Source: Microbacterium luticocti DSM 19459
Lineage (GTDB): Bacteria > Actinomycetota > Actinomycetes > Actinomycetales > Microbacteriaceae
DNA length: 64,000 nt
Assembly (NCBI RefSeq): GCF_000422405.1
Contig: NZ_AULS01000002.1
Coordinates: 310,001 to 374,000, forward strand
Direction: 5' to 3'
Part shown: positions 54,875-63,142 of the stretch, in pieces
Layout of the letters: the number at the start of each line of letters is the position of its first letter
Numbering within the stretch: position 1 is the stretch's first letter
Program-made: the position numbers and the translations under genes
The notes under the pieces: model-generated
What the model was told of the DNA's origin: nothing
The model's database searches: none
Seen by the model: only the letters and a program-made list of their open reading frames with translations

Positions 54875-55744
54875 TCAGCAGCCGGGGCCGGTGGGGTCCT
54901 CGGTGCAGGTGTGGGCGACCAGCATGGTGTGGGCTTCGTAGATGCGGATGCTCACCCCGGCACTGGTGGATGTCACGAACCCGGGCACCGTCTGCGACTG
55001 CCCGGTGTCGAACGTGACGGTGGGGGTGTACGCGACGGTGACCGTGGCCGTGTACGTGCCCCGGTCACGGTAGATGTGACTGGTGGGAGTCGGAGTGAAC
55101 CGCACTTCCCCCGCACGCGACCACAGCGTGCCCGGGGATCTAGTGGTGGTGTGGGTGTGATCCCCGGGTGTCCAGGTGAAATGGTGCGGGGTGAACCGGA
55201 CGGTCACCGCATGATCGAACAACTCCCCATGCAGGGTCTGGGTGGGAGCGGTGGCGACCAGGTTCACCGGCAACCCGGCGATCCCCACCCGGTCCGGTTC
55301 GCTGACCAGCACCGGAGGCACCGGCCGGAACCGGGCCAGGTCGGTCAACGTCACGGCCGGGACCGTATCCACCCGCGGGCGCGGTGCCGGGCCCGGGGTG
55401 GCATCCGGGGTGAGTCGGCACGGCACCGACGCCGTCCGGCAATCCACCGGATTGATCACCCCCGGCACCGCCGGCATCGCATCAGGATTCGGATGCGTGA
55501 CCGGACCACGCGGGATCACATGCCCGCCACCGGCACGATTGTTGCTATCCCGACCAGTCCTCGAGTGGGTCGACGTACCCCCACCCGTCGTCTGCGTGCC
55601 CTGGACGACGACCGCGCGGCCATCCGAGTTGAGCTGTTGACCGATGCTCTCGATTCCGCCATCACTGTTCCCGCTGCTATCGGTCGCAGATGCAAGCGTC
55701 ATGCCGGCACCAAGAATCGCCAGCACAGCGATGAGCCTCAGCAT
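54875..55744 (-). CDS. Secreted PKD-like domain protein
   Basis: 289 residues. MLRLIAVLAILGAGMTLASA is a signal peptide; a Gly/Ser/Thr-rich stretch follows, then TPHHFTWTPGDHTHTTTRSP and HIYRDRGTYTATVTVAYTPT, the pattern of a PKD beta-sandwich, and a Cys-containing end (AHTCTEDPTGPGC). It starts inside the lipoprotein B stop region (ATGCTGA). Only intact PKD copy in the array; the other four are remnants. Probably an extracellular partner of lipoprotein B. Confidence 0.78.
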   Translation of the reverse strand: MLRLIAVLAILGAGMTLASATDSSGNSDGGIESIGQQLNSDGRAVVVQGTQTTGGGTSTHSRTGRDSNNRAGGGHVIPRGPVTHPNPDAMPAVPGVINPVDCRTASVPCRLTPDATPGPAPRPRVDTVPAVTLTDLARFRPVPPVLVSEPDRVGIAGLPVNLVATAPTQTLHGELFDHAVTVRFTPHHFTWTPGDHTHTTTRSPGTLWSRAGEVRFTPTPTSHIYRDRGTYTATVTVAYTPTVTFDTGQSQTVPGFVTSTSAGVSIRIYEAHTMLVAHTCTEDPTGPGC

Positions 55745-56268
55745 TTCGGGTCTCCGTCACGCCCTTTTGTTCCCAGGACCGCAAGCCCCGTCGGAGAGGC
55801 TTGGGACTCTTCGAGCGTGACCGTCGCGCTCTGGACATCATCCCGGTCGGGGTCAGAAAGGAGGTTGCCATCAGTATCGAAGATCGTGACCTTGGACACG
55901 TCCAAGCAGACACTGAGCCGCACGGTCAGCGGTGACCGTGTGATCGACGCGGGTTCCATCAAGGTGATGTGAGCGTCTCCCTCGATCTTCACGCCATCGG
56001 CGTGGTACTGACTGAGTGTCTTCTTGTCGTCATCAAGTGCATTGCCGGACTCCAGTCTGAAGACGTCTTCAAACGTCGCAGGCTCGGCGGTGTCGATGGC
56101 GTTCAGTGCATCCACATACGTCCGGTACGTGTCCTCCGCGGCCTCGTACGCGTCGGCTTCGCTGGTGAACCGGGGGCTCGGCGTCGGGCTCGGGGGTGGG
56201 TGCGCCGCGCACCCGGTCAGCAGCGCGATCACGATCACGGCGGCAGACACGATCACACGACGAGACAT
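55738..56268 (-). CDS. Lipoprotein paralogue B
   Basis: 176 residues. MSRRVIVSAAVIVIALLTGC lipobox, Pro/Ser spacer, then ADAYEAAEDTYRTYVDALNA. Very close to copy E (shared EDVFRLESGNALDDDKKTL). Conserved VCLDVSKVTI and terminal Cys (GDPKC). It is the only copy with an intact downstream PKD gene, overlapping by seven bases. The start is the MSRR methionine, as in the others. Confidence 0.82.
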   Translation of the reverse strand: MSRRVIVSAAVIVIALLTGCAAHPPPSPTPSPRFTSEADAYEAAEDTYRTYVDALNAIDTAEPATFEDVFRLESGNALDDDKKTLSQYHADGVKIEGDAHITLMEPASITRSPLTVRLSVCLDVSKVTIFDTDGNLLSDPDRDDVQSATVTLEESQASPTGLAVLGTKGRDGDPKC

Positions 56269-56308
56269 GCACACCACCGTAGCGAGATCCGTCCACGCGC
56301 CGTCAGAG

Positions 56309-56317
56309 TTATCCACA
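56309..56317. promoter_or_regulatory. TTATCCACA site upstream of lipoprotein B
   Basis: Same 9-mer and spacing (40 bases) as the other four copies. Confidence 0.5.
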
Positions 56318-56490
56318 GCCACCGGCGGCGCCGCCGGAATGAGGGCGCACTCGTCCACTCCGAGCAGTCGTCACAGAGTCCGAGATCCATGAACCGGCGC
56401 CGGTCGTCGCTCTCGGAGGCTCGCCCGCTGCGCGATTCCGTACCGGGGGACTTGACCACCGGCGGTGCGATCACCACGGCGGCCCGTGCG

Positions 56491-56542
56491 TCAACAACCG
56501 GGGCCGGTCGGTTCGTCGGTGCAGGTGTGGGCGACCAGGATG
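56491..56542 (-). pseudogene. C-terminal PKD-protein remnant (copy C)
   Basis: The minus strand encodes ILVAHTCTDEPTGPGC and a stop, nearly the same as the intact protein's end. The body of the gene is missing. Confidence 0.65.
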
Positions 56543-56588
56543 CACGATCACTTGTGCGCCATCATCTGTCGTCTGAGGCCACTCAGCG

Positions 56589-56684
56589 TCAGTTCAAAGG
56601 GAGGTCCGGCATGTCGCCGGACCCGAACATAGCCGCAAGGAAGACCGAAAGACCGAACACGATGGCAGCGACAGCTTTCAGCAT
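56589..56684 (-). pseudogene. N-terminal stub of a PKD-type secreted protein (copy C)
   Basis: 31 codons: MLKAVAAIVFGLSVFLAAMF, a complete signal-peptide-like helix, then GSGDMPDLPLN and stop. It overlaps the lipoprotein C stop with the ATGCTGA junction. The matching C-terminal remnant lies about 50 bases further on. It could still be expressed as a tiny membrane peptide. Confidence 0.55.
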
Positions 56685-57208
56685 GCCGGTTCACCCTCCC
56701 GTCCTTCGACCAGCGAGATCAGGTAGCCGAACGTAGCGTGGTCGTCCTCATCAAGGTGGATCGCGAGACTCTGGACGTCGACCCGGTCTGGGTTGACTCG
56801 GGATGATCCATCTTTGTTCGTGACCTCGACTGCCGAGACATCAAGGCAGACCGCAAGTTCAATCGTCGCGGCACCCGCGATGCGTGCCGCAGGAGCGATC
56901 TTCGTGATCTTTGATTTGCCCGACACCGTTACGCCGGCCGCATGGTAGGCGGTCAATGCCTTCTTGTCGCTCGAGTTCTGTTCCGCGGTCGTCAGTGCAA
57001 AGACAGGCCCGAAAGTCGCCGCCTCAGTCGTGTCGACCGAGTTGAGCGCATCCACGTACGCGCGATACGTGTCCTCCGCGGCCTTGTACGCGTCGGCTTC
57101 GCTGGTGAACCGCGGGCTCGGCGTCGGGCTCGAAGCCGGCTGCGCGGCGCATCCGGTCAGCAGCCCGAGCACGATCACGGCGGCAGACACGATCACACGA
57201 CGAGACAT
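56678..57208 (-). CDS. Lipoprotein paralogue C
   Basis: 176 residues. MSRRVIVSAAVIVLGLLTGC lipobox, then ADAYKAAEDTYRAYVDALNS, VCLDVSAVEVTNKDG, and terminal EGEPAC. Here the upstream frame seen in other copies is broken, confirming the MSRR start. Sequence of the central part (VFALTTAEQNSSDKKALTAY) has diverged from B and E. Confidence 0.82.
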   Translation of the reverse strand: MSRRVIVSAAVIVLGLLTGCAAQPASSPTPSPRFTSEADAYKAAEDTYRAYVDALNSVDTTEAATFGPVFALTTAEQNSSDKKALTAYHAAGVTVSGKSKITKIAPAARIAGAATIELAVCLDVSAVEVTNKDGSSRVNPDRVDVQSLAIHLDEDDHATFGYLISLVEGREGEPAC

Positions 57209-57249
57209 GCACGCCACCGTACCGAGATCGGACGCACACACCGGCAGAG

Positions 57250-57258
57250 TTATCCACA
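57250..57258. promoter_or_regulatory. TTATCCACA site upstream of lipoprotein C
   Basis: Same 9-mer, 41 bases before the start. Confidence 0.5.
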
Positions 57259-57299
57259 GCCCCCTACGCGATGGTGCGCTCGCTCACTCCAGACGGTCA

Positions 57300-57428
57300 T
57301 CACGGCATTGAAGCCCACGGAGCGGCACAGGTCGGCTGCCTGCGGCAGCGGCGTGACCCAGGGATAACGGGATTGCCTGTGGGCAGCGACGACAGCGTGG
57401 CAGAGATCGTGAGTGTCAGGAGTCGCAT
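57300..57428 (-). pseudogene. N-terminal PKD-protein stub (copy D)
   Basis: 42 codons starting MRLLTLTISATLSSLP, like a signal peptide, then Arg/Pro-rich sequence without PKD features. It begins within the last codons of lipoprotein D, at the same junction as other copies. Probably a decayed PKD gene. Confidence 0.45.
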
Positions 57429-57955
57429 GTTGGTCCTTCGGTACGCCCGTCGACGCTTGAGATGAGCCAGCCGGTCGGCGACGTATCCGACCGGGTGAAG
57501 GCCACGACGACTTGTTGGACGTCGCCTCTGTCCGAATCCACCATTGAGTTGCCGTGAGCATCGACGAGCTCGACGTTGCTGACATCCACACACGCATCGA
57601 GATACGTCATCCGGGAACCGGGAGTTCGCGTGGTCGACGGCTGAAGAAGAGTCACGACCGTCCTTCCCGTCATCCGCCACCCGTCCGCATGCATGGCGCT
57701 GAACGCCTCCTTATCCGTATCAAGTGCATCGGCAGTCTCAAGACGATAGAGCGACTCGAACGTGGCCGGATCCTCGAGCCGAACTCGGTTGAGCGCATCC
57801 ACGTACGCGCGATACGTGTCCTCGGCCGCCTTGTACGCGTCGGCTTCGCTGGTGAACCGCGGGCTCGGCGTCGGGCTCGGGGACGGGTGCGCCGCGCACC
57901 CGGTGAGCAGCGCGAGCATGAGCACAGCGCCAGTCACGAGCACACGACGAGACAT
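57416..57955 (-). CDS. Lipoprotein paralogue D
   Basis: 179 residues. MSRRVLVTGAVLMLALLTGC lipobox, ADAYKAAEDTYRAYVDALNR, and ACVDVSNVELVDAHGNS. The end reads EGPTCDS, three residues later than in the others, because the usual TGCTGA has become TGCGACTCCTGA. The most diverged central region of the five. Confidence 0.82.
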   Translation of the reverse strand: MSRRVLVTGAVLMLALLTGCAAHPSPSPTPSPRFTSEADAYKAAEDTYRAYVDALNRVRLEDPATFESLYRLETADALDTDKEAFSAMHADGWRMTGRTVVTLLQPSTTRTPGSRMTYLDACVDVSNVELVDAHGNSMVDSDRGDVQQVVVAFTRSDTSPTGWLISSVDGRTEGPTCDS

Positions 57956-57995
57956 GCACGCCACCGTAGCGACATCCGTCCACGCACCCTCGGAG

Positions 57996-58004
57996 TTATC
58001 CACA
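57996..58004. promoter_or_regulatory. TTATCCACA site upstream of lipoprotein D
   Basis: Same 9-mer, 40 bases before the start. Confidence 0.5.
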
Positions 58005-58044
58005 GCCGCCGGCGTGAGAGCACGCTCGTATGCTCCGGGCGGGC

Positions 58045-58098
58045 ATCACGGCATCTGAGACCCATGTGAGGGCGCCAGCACAGCGATGGCCCTCAGCA
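58045..58098 (-). pseudogene. N-terminal PKD-protein stub (copy E)
   Basis: 17 codons: MLRAIAVLA, matching MLRLIAVLA of the intact gene, then PSHGSQMP and stop. Nearly the whole gene is deleted, bringing the next lipoprotein's upstream region against it. Confidence 0.55.
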
Positions 58099-58623
58099 TT
58101 CTGGATCACCATCGCGTGACTTGACCCCCCTGATGGCAAGCCCTGTCGGAGAGGCTTGGGATTCTTCGATCGTGACCGTGACGCTCTGGACATCATCCCG
58201 CTCGGGATCGACAAGGGAATTGCCATCGGCATCGAAAGCCCGGACATCGGAGACATCGAAGCACGCACTCAGCCGCACGGTCAGCGGTGACAGCGTGATG
58301 GACGCGGGTTCCATAACGGTGACGTGAGCGTCTCCCTCGATCTTCACGCCATCGGCGTGGAACCCACTGAGTGTCTTCTTGTCGTCATCGAGCGCATTGC
58401 CGGACTCCAGTCTGAAGACGTCTTCAAACGTCGCAGGCTCGGCGGTGTCGATGGCGTTGAGTGCATCCACGTACGTCCGGTACGTGTCCTCCGCGGCCTT
58501 GTACGCGTCGGCTTCGCTCGTGAACCGGGGGCTCGGGGTCGGGCTCGGCGCCGGGTGCGCCGAGCACCCGGTCAGCAGCCCGAGCACGATCACCGCGGCA
58601 GACACGAACGCGCGACGAGACAT
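58093..58623 (-). CDS. Lipoprotein paralogue E
   Basis: 176 residues. MSRRAFVSAAVIVLGLLTGC lipobox, ADAYKAAEDTYRTYVDALNA, and a body nearly identical to copy B. Conserved ACFDVSDVRA and terminal GDPEC. First copy in transcription order. B and E probably separated most recently. Confidence 0.82.
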   Translation of the reverse strand: MSRRAFVSAAVIVLGLLTGCSAHPAPSPTPSPRFTSEADAYKAAEDTYRTYVDALNAIDTAEPATFEDVFRLESGNALDDDKKTLSGFHADGVKIEGDAHVTVMEPASITLSPLTVRLSACFDVSDVRAFDADGNSLVDPERDDVQSVTVTIEESQASPTGLAIRGVKSRDGDPEC

Positions 58624-58663
58624 ACACGCCACCGTAGCGAGTTCCGCGCACGCCCCGTCAGAG

Positions 58664-58672
58664 TTATCCACA
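58664..58672. promoter_or_regulatory. TTATCCACA site upstream of lipoprotein E
   Basis: Same 9-mer, 40 bases before the start. Confidence 0.5.
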
Positions 58673-58761
58673 GCCTCCGGCGTGAGAGCACGCTCGTATG
58701 CTCCGGGCGGGCATCACGGCATCTGAGACCCATCGGACGGCGTAGGTCAGCAGCCTACGTT

Positions 58762-58845
58762 CCCAGAGTTCGGAGAATTGCACGACGTTCGGAGGATTCG
58801 GGCGGATCAATCCGAACATGGCGCGATCGTCCGAAGCCTGTGAGG
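58762..58845. repeat. 84-bp direct repeat, copy 1
   Basis: Begins CCCAGAGTTCGGAG and ends CCGAAGCCTGTGAGG. It differs from copy 2 at six positions. Confidence 0.85.
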
Positions 58846-58959
58846 CGGGCGCGACGTCGACGGGAGCTCGAGGAGGCTCGCGGTGATTCGGAAGGGAGAC
58901 TGCGTACGAGCTGTACAGGCTGCTGGGACGCTCGTCCAGCCTGCACGCCGATCGTCGCT

Positions 58960-59043
58960 CCCAGAGTTCGGAGGATTGGACGACGTTCGGAGGATTCCGG
59001 CGGATCGCTCCGAACTTGGCGCGATCGTCCGAAGCCTGTGAGG
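58960..59043. repeat. 84-bp direct repeat, copy 2
   Basis: Second copy 198 bases after the first. Between and around the copies (58674-59091) no gene is supported; a small hairpin (CGTAGG/CCTACG) lies at 58741-58759. Confidence 0.85.
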
Positions 59044-59091
59044 GGGCGTGCAACGAGGGTAGAGCGGGAACGGGGGGCAGAGCGGGATGGA

Positions 59092-59820
59092 TCAGTCCTC
59101 GCCCGAGTGGGCGAGGTCGAGCAGCGGCAGATCGTCGCGGGTGACCAGCCGGGCGGCGATCGCGTGTTCGACCAGTCGCACCCGCCGATTCGTCGCGTAC
59201 GAACGCACGCCCCCACGCATTCCGGGAACCCCCACGCGATCGAGCTTGTCGCACACGTTGTCGAGCTTGCGGTTGAACCGGGTCAGCGTCCACCCCAGCC
59301 GCTGCGCGGCCTGCGCCGAGGTCGGCAGCTCGCTCATGCCGGCGCCCTCGCGCCGCAGCAGCGGCTCGGCGAGCGCCACGATCATCGCCTTCTGGCTCTG
59401 CGTGAGCGGCACCTCGCCGATCGTGGACTGACCCACCTCGTCGTCGAACCGCGCCGTCTCGCGGAACGCCGGCGCCGCGGCATGCAGCACGATCTCGTAC
59501 GTGGTCGGCCCGGCGCTGAAGATCACCGTCGTCGCCTCGAACACGAGCGGCAGCCGCGCGCCCGGTGCCAGCCACGCCTGCACCCGACCGCCCGAATCGG
59601 TCACCGTCGCCGACAGCCGCGAGCCCACGTTCGACAACAGCCACAACCCGTCGACACACTCGATCGTGAGAAAGTGGCGATGCAGGAACAGATTGTCGTC
59701 GATCGCCAGGTCGCCCTCGCGACCCACCGTGAACACCTCCCCCGGCCGCACCGTGAACCGCTCCCCCGCGAACTCCACGACCACCTCGTCGCGCTCCCGC
59801 GTCACCGTCTCATCGGTCAT
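59092..59820 (-). CDS. FHA-domain protein with winged-helix-like C-terminus
   Basis: 242 residues. Residues about 10-95 look like an FHA phosphothreonine-binding domain (GEVFTVGREGDLAIDD, then LHRHFLTIECVDGLWLLSNV). The second half (LTQSQKAMIVALAEPLLRRE, AQRLGWTLTRFNRKLDNVCD) resembles a winged helix of the type fused to FHA domains in actinobacteria. It could turn kinase signals into gene regulation. The ATG overlaps the kinase stop. Confidence 0.75.
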   Translation of the reverse strand: MTDETVTRERDEVVVEFAGERFTVRPGEVFTVGREGDLAIDDNLFLHRHFLTIECVDGLWLLSNVGSRLSATVTDSGGRVQAWLAPGARLPLVFEATTVIFSAGPTTYEIVLHAAAPAFRETARFDDEVGQSTIGEVPLTQSQKAMIVALAEPLLRREGAGMSELPTSAQAAQRLGWTLTRFNRKLDNVCDKLDRVGVPGMRGGVRSYATNRRVRLVEHAIAARLVTRDDLPLLDLAHSGED

Positions 59821-61478
59821 GGCACACACCTCGTCACCGCGTCCGAGCTCGCCCCGTCCCCGCGCACCGTGCGAACCTCGATGCAGGTGCGGCCCGTGGC
59901 ATCCGTCTTCTGCCGCACCGTCGGCTCGTCGACCCGCTGCAGCGCGCCCGGCTCGTCCGCACGCGACACATCCCGCCACAAGAACGCGTCACCCGCCTCG
60001 CTGTCGGTGTTGCGCCAGGTCCACACGACCACGCCCTTCTCGACCGTGCCCGCCAGATCGGTCGGCGCCGGCACCGTCGCCGGCAGCGGATCCTTCGGCT
60101 TCGGCGGCGCGGCACTCGCGGACTTCTCGGGCGCCGGTCCGCCCAGCAGCTGCGGCAGCGCGACCACGCCGACCACGATCAGCGCGACCACGACCACGCC
60201 CGCACCGATCCACGCCCACAGACCCACCGCCCGGTGCGCGGCCGGCGGGGGCACGGATGCCGCAGCCGGCGCCGGCTGGTCCGAGATGCGCGCGATCGTG
60301 TCAGGCGCGGTGGCCGCCGTCGGGGCGACGGCCGCACGTACCACCGTCTCGTCCGCCGCGTCGGGCAGGGGTGGACGCGGCGGCACCGCGCCCGCGCCGA
60401 ACGCCTCACGCGGCGCAGCGACCGCGCCCGGCCCGAAACCACCCCCGGCCGAGCCGCCACCCGGTGCGAACGGCGACGCCGGCGCACGGGGCAGGTCGGC
60501 CGGATGGGTCAGCCCCGCCGCCGGCGCGGTCTGCGGGTCGATGCTGACCACGCCCCGCACCCGGGTGAGACCGTCGTCCTCGTCGCGGGCGACGTCGTCG
60601 ACCGACCCGTCGTCGAGGATGTCGATCGGGGTGACCGCCAGCGACAGCTCGATCTGCACCTTCTGCAGCGCCCGGGCGAACTCGAGCGCGCTCTGGTGGC
60701 GCCCGGCCGGGCTCTTGGCCATCGCCCGCTCGAGGGTGCGCTGCAGCGAGGGCGGAGCATCCTGTCGCCCCAACGGCGGCAGCGGCGCGGTCTCGATGCG
60801 CCCGATCAGGTCGGCGGCGGTGTTGCGCTGCCCCTGCAACTCGAACGGCGACCGCCCGGCCAACAGGGTGTAGACGGTGGCGCCCAGCGCGTACACGTCA
60901 CTGCGCACGTCACTGTGGGGCGTGTCGGCGAACGACTCGGGCGGCGACCACGGAATGGACAGGCCCGCCGATTCGGTGTCGGCGTTCGTGGTCGACGCGA
61001 TGCCGAAGTCGGTCAGCGCCGGGCGGTTGTACTCGGTGACCAGGATGTTCGCCGGTTTGATGTCGCGGTGCAGCACGCCGGCGCGGTGCGCGGTCTCGAC
61101 GGCGGCGGCGACCTGCACGCCCACGCGCAGCGACTCGGCGACCGAGAACGGCTCGCGCCGGTATCGCACCTGCAGGTTCGGTTTCGGGCAGTACTCCATC
61201 ACCAGGTAGGGGCGTCCGTCGGCGGCGACCCCGGCCTGGTAGATCGTGACGATGGCCGGATGCGTGGACAGCATCGCCATCACGTTGGCTTCATCGGTGA
61301 ACTCGCGCACCGACCCGGACGCCATCCGCTCGGTCAGCAACACCTTCACCGCGACACGGCGGCGCGGCAGCTGCTGCTCGTAGAGATACACGTCGGCGAA
61401 CCCGCCCGACCCGAGCAGGTCGACGTACGTGAAGCCGGGCAGATCCGGCGGCGCGGCGGGACTCCGGCGGGGGCTCAC
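59817..61478 (-). CDS. Membrane Ser/Thr protein kinase (PknB-like)
   Basis: 553 residues. Kinase domain 15-275: GSGGFADVYLYEQ, VAVKVL, HRDIKPANILV, DFGIAS and WSPPESF. A Pro/Ala/Gly juxtamembrane stretch follows, one membrane helix near 418-440 (WIGAGVVVVALIVVGVVALP), and a roughly 110-residue outer domain with two cysteines and no PASTA repeats. GTG start overlapping the FHA gene stop. It is paired with an opposing phosphatase in the same operon. Confidence 0.9.
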   Translation of the reverse strand: MSPRRSPAAPPDLPGFTYVDLLGSGGFADVYLYEQQLPRRRVAVKVLLTERMASGSVREFTDEANVMAMLSTHPAIVTIYQAGVAADGRPYLVMEYCPKPNLQVRYRREPFSVAESLRVGVQVAAAVETAHRAGVLHRDIKPANILVTEYNRPALTDFGIASTTNADTESAGLSIPWSPPESFADTPHSDVRSDVYALGATVYTLLAGRSPFELQGQRNTAADLIGRIETAPLPPLGRQDAPPSLQRTLERAMAKSPAGRHQSALEFARALQKVQIELSLAVTPIDILDDGSVDDVARDEDDGLTRVRGVVSIDPQTAPAAGLTHPADLPRAPASPFAPGGGSAGGGFGPGAVAAPREAFGAGAVPPRPPLPDAADETVVRAAVAPTAATAPDTIARISDQPAPAAASVPPPAAHRAVGLWAWIGAGVVVVALIVVGVVALPQLLGGPAPEKSASAAPPKPKDPLPATVPAPTDLAGTVEKGVVVWTWRNTDSEAGDAFLWRDVSRADEPGALQRVDEPTVRQKTDATGRTCIEVRTVRGDGASSDAVTRCVP

Positions 61479-63142
61479 GCGATGTCCTCCACGGTGACCG
61501 TGATGCCGTCGCCGAGGTCGAGCACGTCGCCGGGGACGACGACGTTGCGCTCGCCCGGGTGCAACCGCACCGGGTCGGCACCGGCGCGACGCAGCGTGGT
61601 GCCGTTGGTGGTGTGCAGATCGGTGGCCAGGATGCTGTCGTCTTCGACGCGCACTTCGAGATGGCTGCGCGAGATGTCCTGCTGCGGACTGGCGACCGCG
61701 ATCAGGTGCGGCAGGTCGGTGCCGGTCACCCGGGTGGAGCGGGGCCGCCGTCCGATCACGACGGTGCGGTCGAGCGGAACCACCTGGCCGGTCGACAGCC
61801 GCAACCGGCCGGGGGCGGCGGGGCGCGGCGGGGCGAGCGGCTCGGGCGCCTCGTCGCCGCCGGTCTCGCCGCGCAGCTCGCGGGCGCGCGAGACCGAGAT
61901 GGTCTCGCCGTCGTGGTCCCCCCGAACACGCACGGAAGCCACTGTATCGCCCACATCGCCGCCCGCGGGCGGTGCATCGACGATCGGGCGCGGCACGTCG
62001 TCGATGAGCCCGGGCACCATCGTCACGTGCGAGGGGGCGAGGGTCTCGATTCCGGCCGGAGGCGTCTCGGTGGGCGGCTCGGGTGCGGCGGGGGCGGGCG
62101 GGGCCGGCTCCGGGGTGGATGCCTCGGGCACCGGCGTCTCGGCGGCCGGTTCCGGTACGGCCGGCTCCGGCGCGGACGGCTCGGGCACGGGCGTCTCCGC
62201 GGCCGGTCCGGGCTCGGCGGGCTCGGGCGCGGGTGCCTCGGGCACGGGCGCCTCGGGCACGGGCGGCGTCTCATCCGGTCCGGGCACGGCGGCCGGCTCG
62301 GATGCGGACGGCTGGGGTACGACGAGCGGCTCGGGCGCGGCGGACGGCTCGGGCGCGACCGGCTCGGGTACGGCAGGTGGTTCGGGGACGGACGGCGCGG
62401 GCGCCTCGGGCACGGGCGGCACCTCATCCGGTCCGGGCACGGCAGCCGGCTCGGGGACGGCGGGCTCGGCGGGCGGCTGGAGCACGGGCGGCTCCTCGTC
62501 CGGTCCGGGCTCGGCGAGCGCTGCGGGCTCGGCATCCGGTGCGGGCTCGGCGAGCGCTGCGGGTGCGGCCGAGGCGGCAGGCAGCGGTGGCGGGGGCGGG
62601 ATGAGCGGCAGTGCGGACGCCGCGGTGACCGGCGGCGCAGGCGGCACCGGCGGTCGACCCGGTTCGGCGTCAGGACCGGACGCGGGCGCGCCGGACGCGG
62701 CATGCACCCCCCAATCGACGACCACGGCGCCTGCGCGGGCGACACCGTCGCGCAGCGGCAGCACGGCGTCGGCCGTGGCGCCGGCGCCGATCTCGGTGCG
62801 GGTGGCACCGGCGGCGACCTGCTCGGACCAGGTGGTGACCCCCGCACCGGTGACGGTGACCGGGGCACCGCCGCCGGTGGCGGTCGCCGAGATGTCGCCG
62901 CGCACGGCAAGGCGCACCCCGCCCGGCTCGGCGACGGCGACCAGGAACGGCGGGATCGCGGTCAGCGAGGTCCCGAACGCGCCGGTGAGCGCCTCGAGCA
63001 CCGCGGCGAGACCGCGTCCACCGTCGACCTCGCGCCAGATGCGGGCGAGCAGGTCGGCGGGCACGTCGGCGTCGATGAGGACGACGGCGGACCGGGTGGC
63101 GATCAGGTGGGCGTCGCCGGGTGCGTAGTGCAGTGCGACCAT
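61475..63142 (-). CDS. FHA-domain protein with long Pro/Glu/Ala linker
   Basis: 555 residues. Residues 1-165 form a globular domain (VALHYAPGDAHLIATRSAVV). Residues about 170-380 are a Pro/Glu/Ala repeat linker (APEPAEPGPAAETPVPEPSA). The C-terminus is an FHA domain: VVIGRRPRSTRV, DISRSHLEVRVED, TTNGTTLRR. It is likely a kinase substrate or scaffold. The start at 63142 overlaps the phosphatase stop by one base. Confidence 0.85.
   Translation of the reverse strand: MVALHYAPGDAHLIATRSAVVLIDADVPADLLARIWREVDGGRGLAAVLEALTGAFGTSLTAIPPFLVAVAEPGGVRLAVRGDISATATGGGAPVTVTGAGVTTWSEQVAAGATRTEIGAGATADAVLPLRDGVARAGAVVVDWGVHAASGAPASGPDAEPGRPPVPPAPPVTAASALPLIPPPPPLPAASAAPAALAEPAPDAEPAALAEPGPDEEPPVLQPPAEPAVPEPAAVPGPDEVPPVPEAPAPSVPEPPAVPEPVAPEPSAAPEPLVVPQPSASEPAAVPGPDETPPVPEAPVPEAPAPEPAEPGPAAETPVPEPSAPEPAVPEPAAETPVPEASTPEPAPPAPAAPEPPTETPPAGIETLAPSHVTMVPGLIDDVPRPIVDAPPAGGDVGDTVASVRVRGDHDGETISVSRARELRGETGGDEAPEPLAPPRPAAPGRLRLSTGQVVPLDRTVVIGRRPRSTRVTGTDLPHLIAVASPQQDISRSHLEVRVEDDSILATDLHTTNGTTLRRAGADPVRLHPGERNVVVPGDVLDLGDGITVTVEDIA

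Noticed and set aside
54712-58672. Replication origin based on five DnaA-box-like sites
   Set aside because: The sites are part of duplicated gene modules, and no dnaA, dnaN, parAB or AT-rich unwinding region is present.
60234-63128. 964-codon plus-strand open frame
   Set aside because: Antisense to the kinase and FHA genes; its Gly/Ser repeats mirror the Pro-rich linkers on the real strand.
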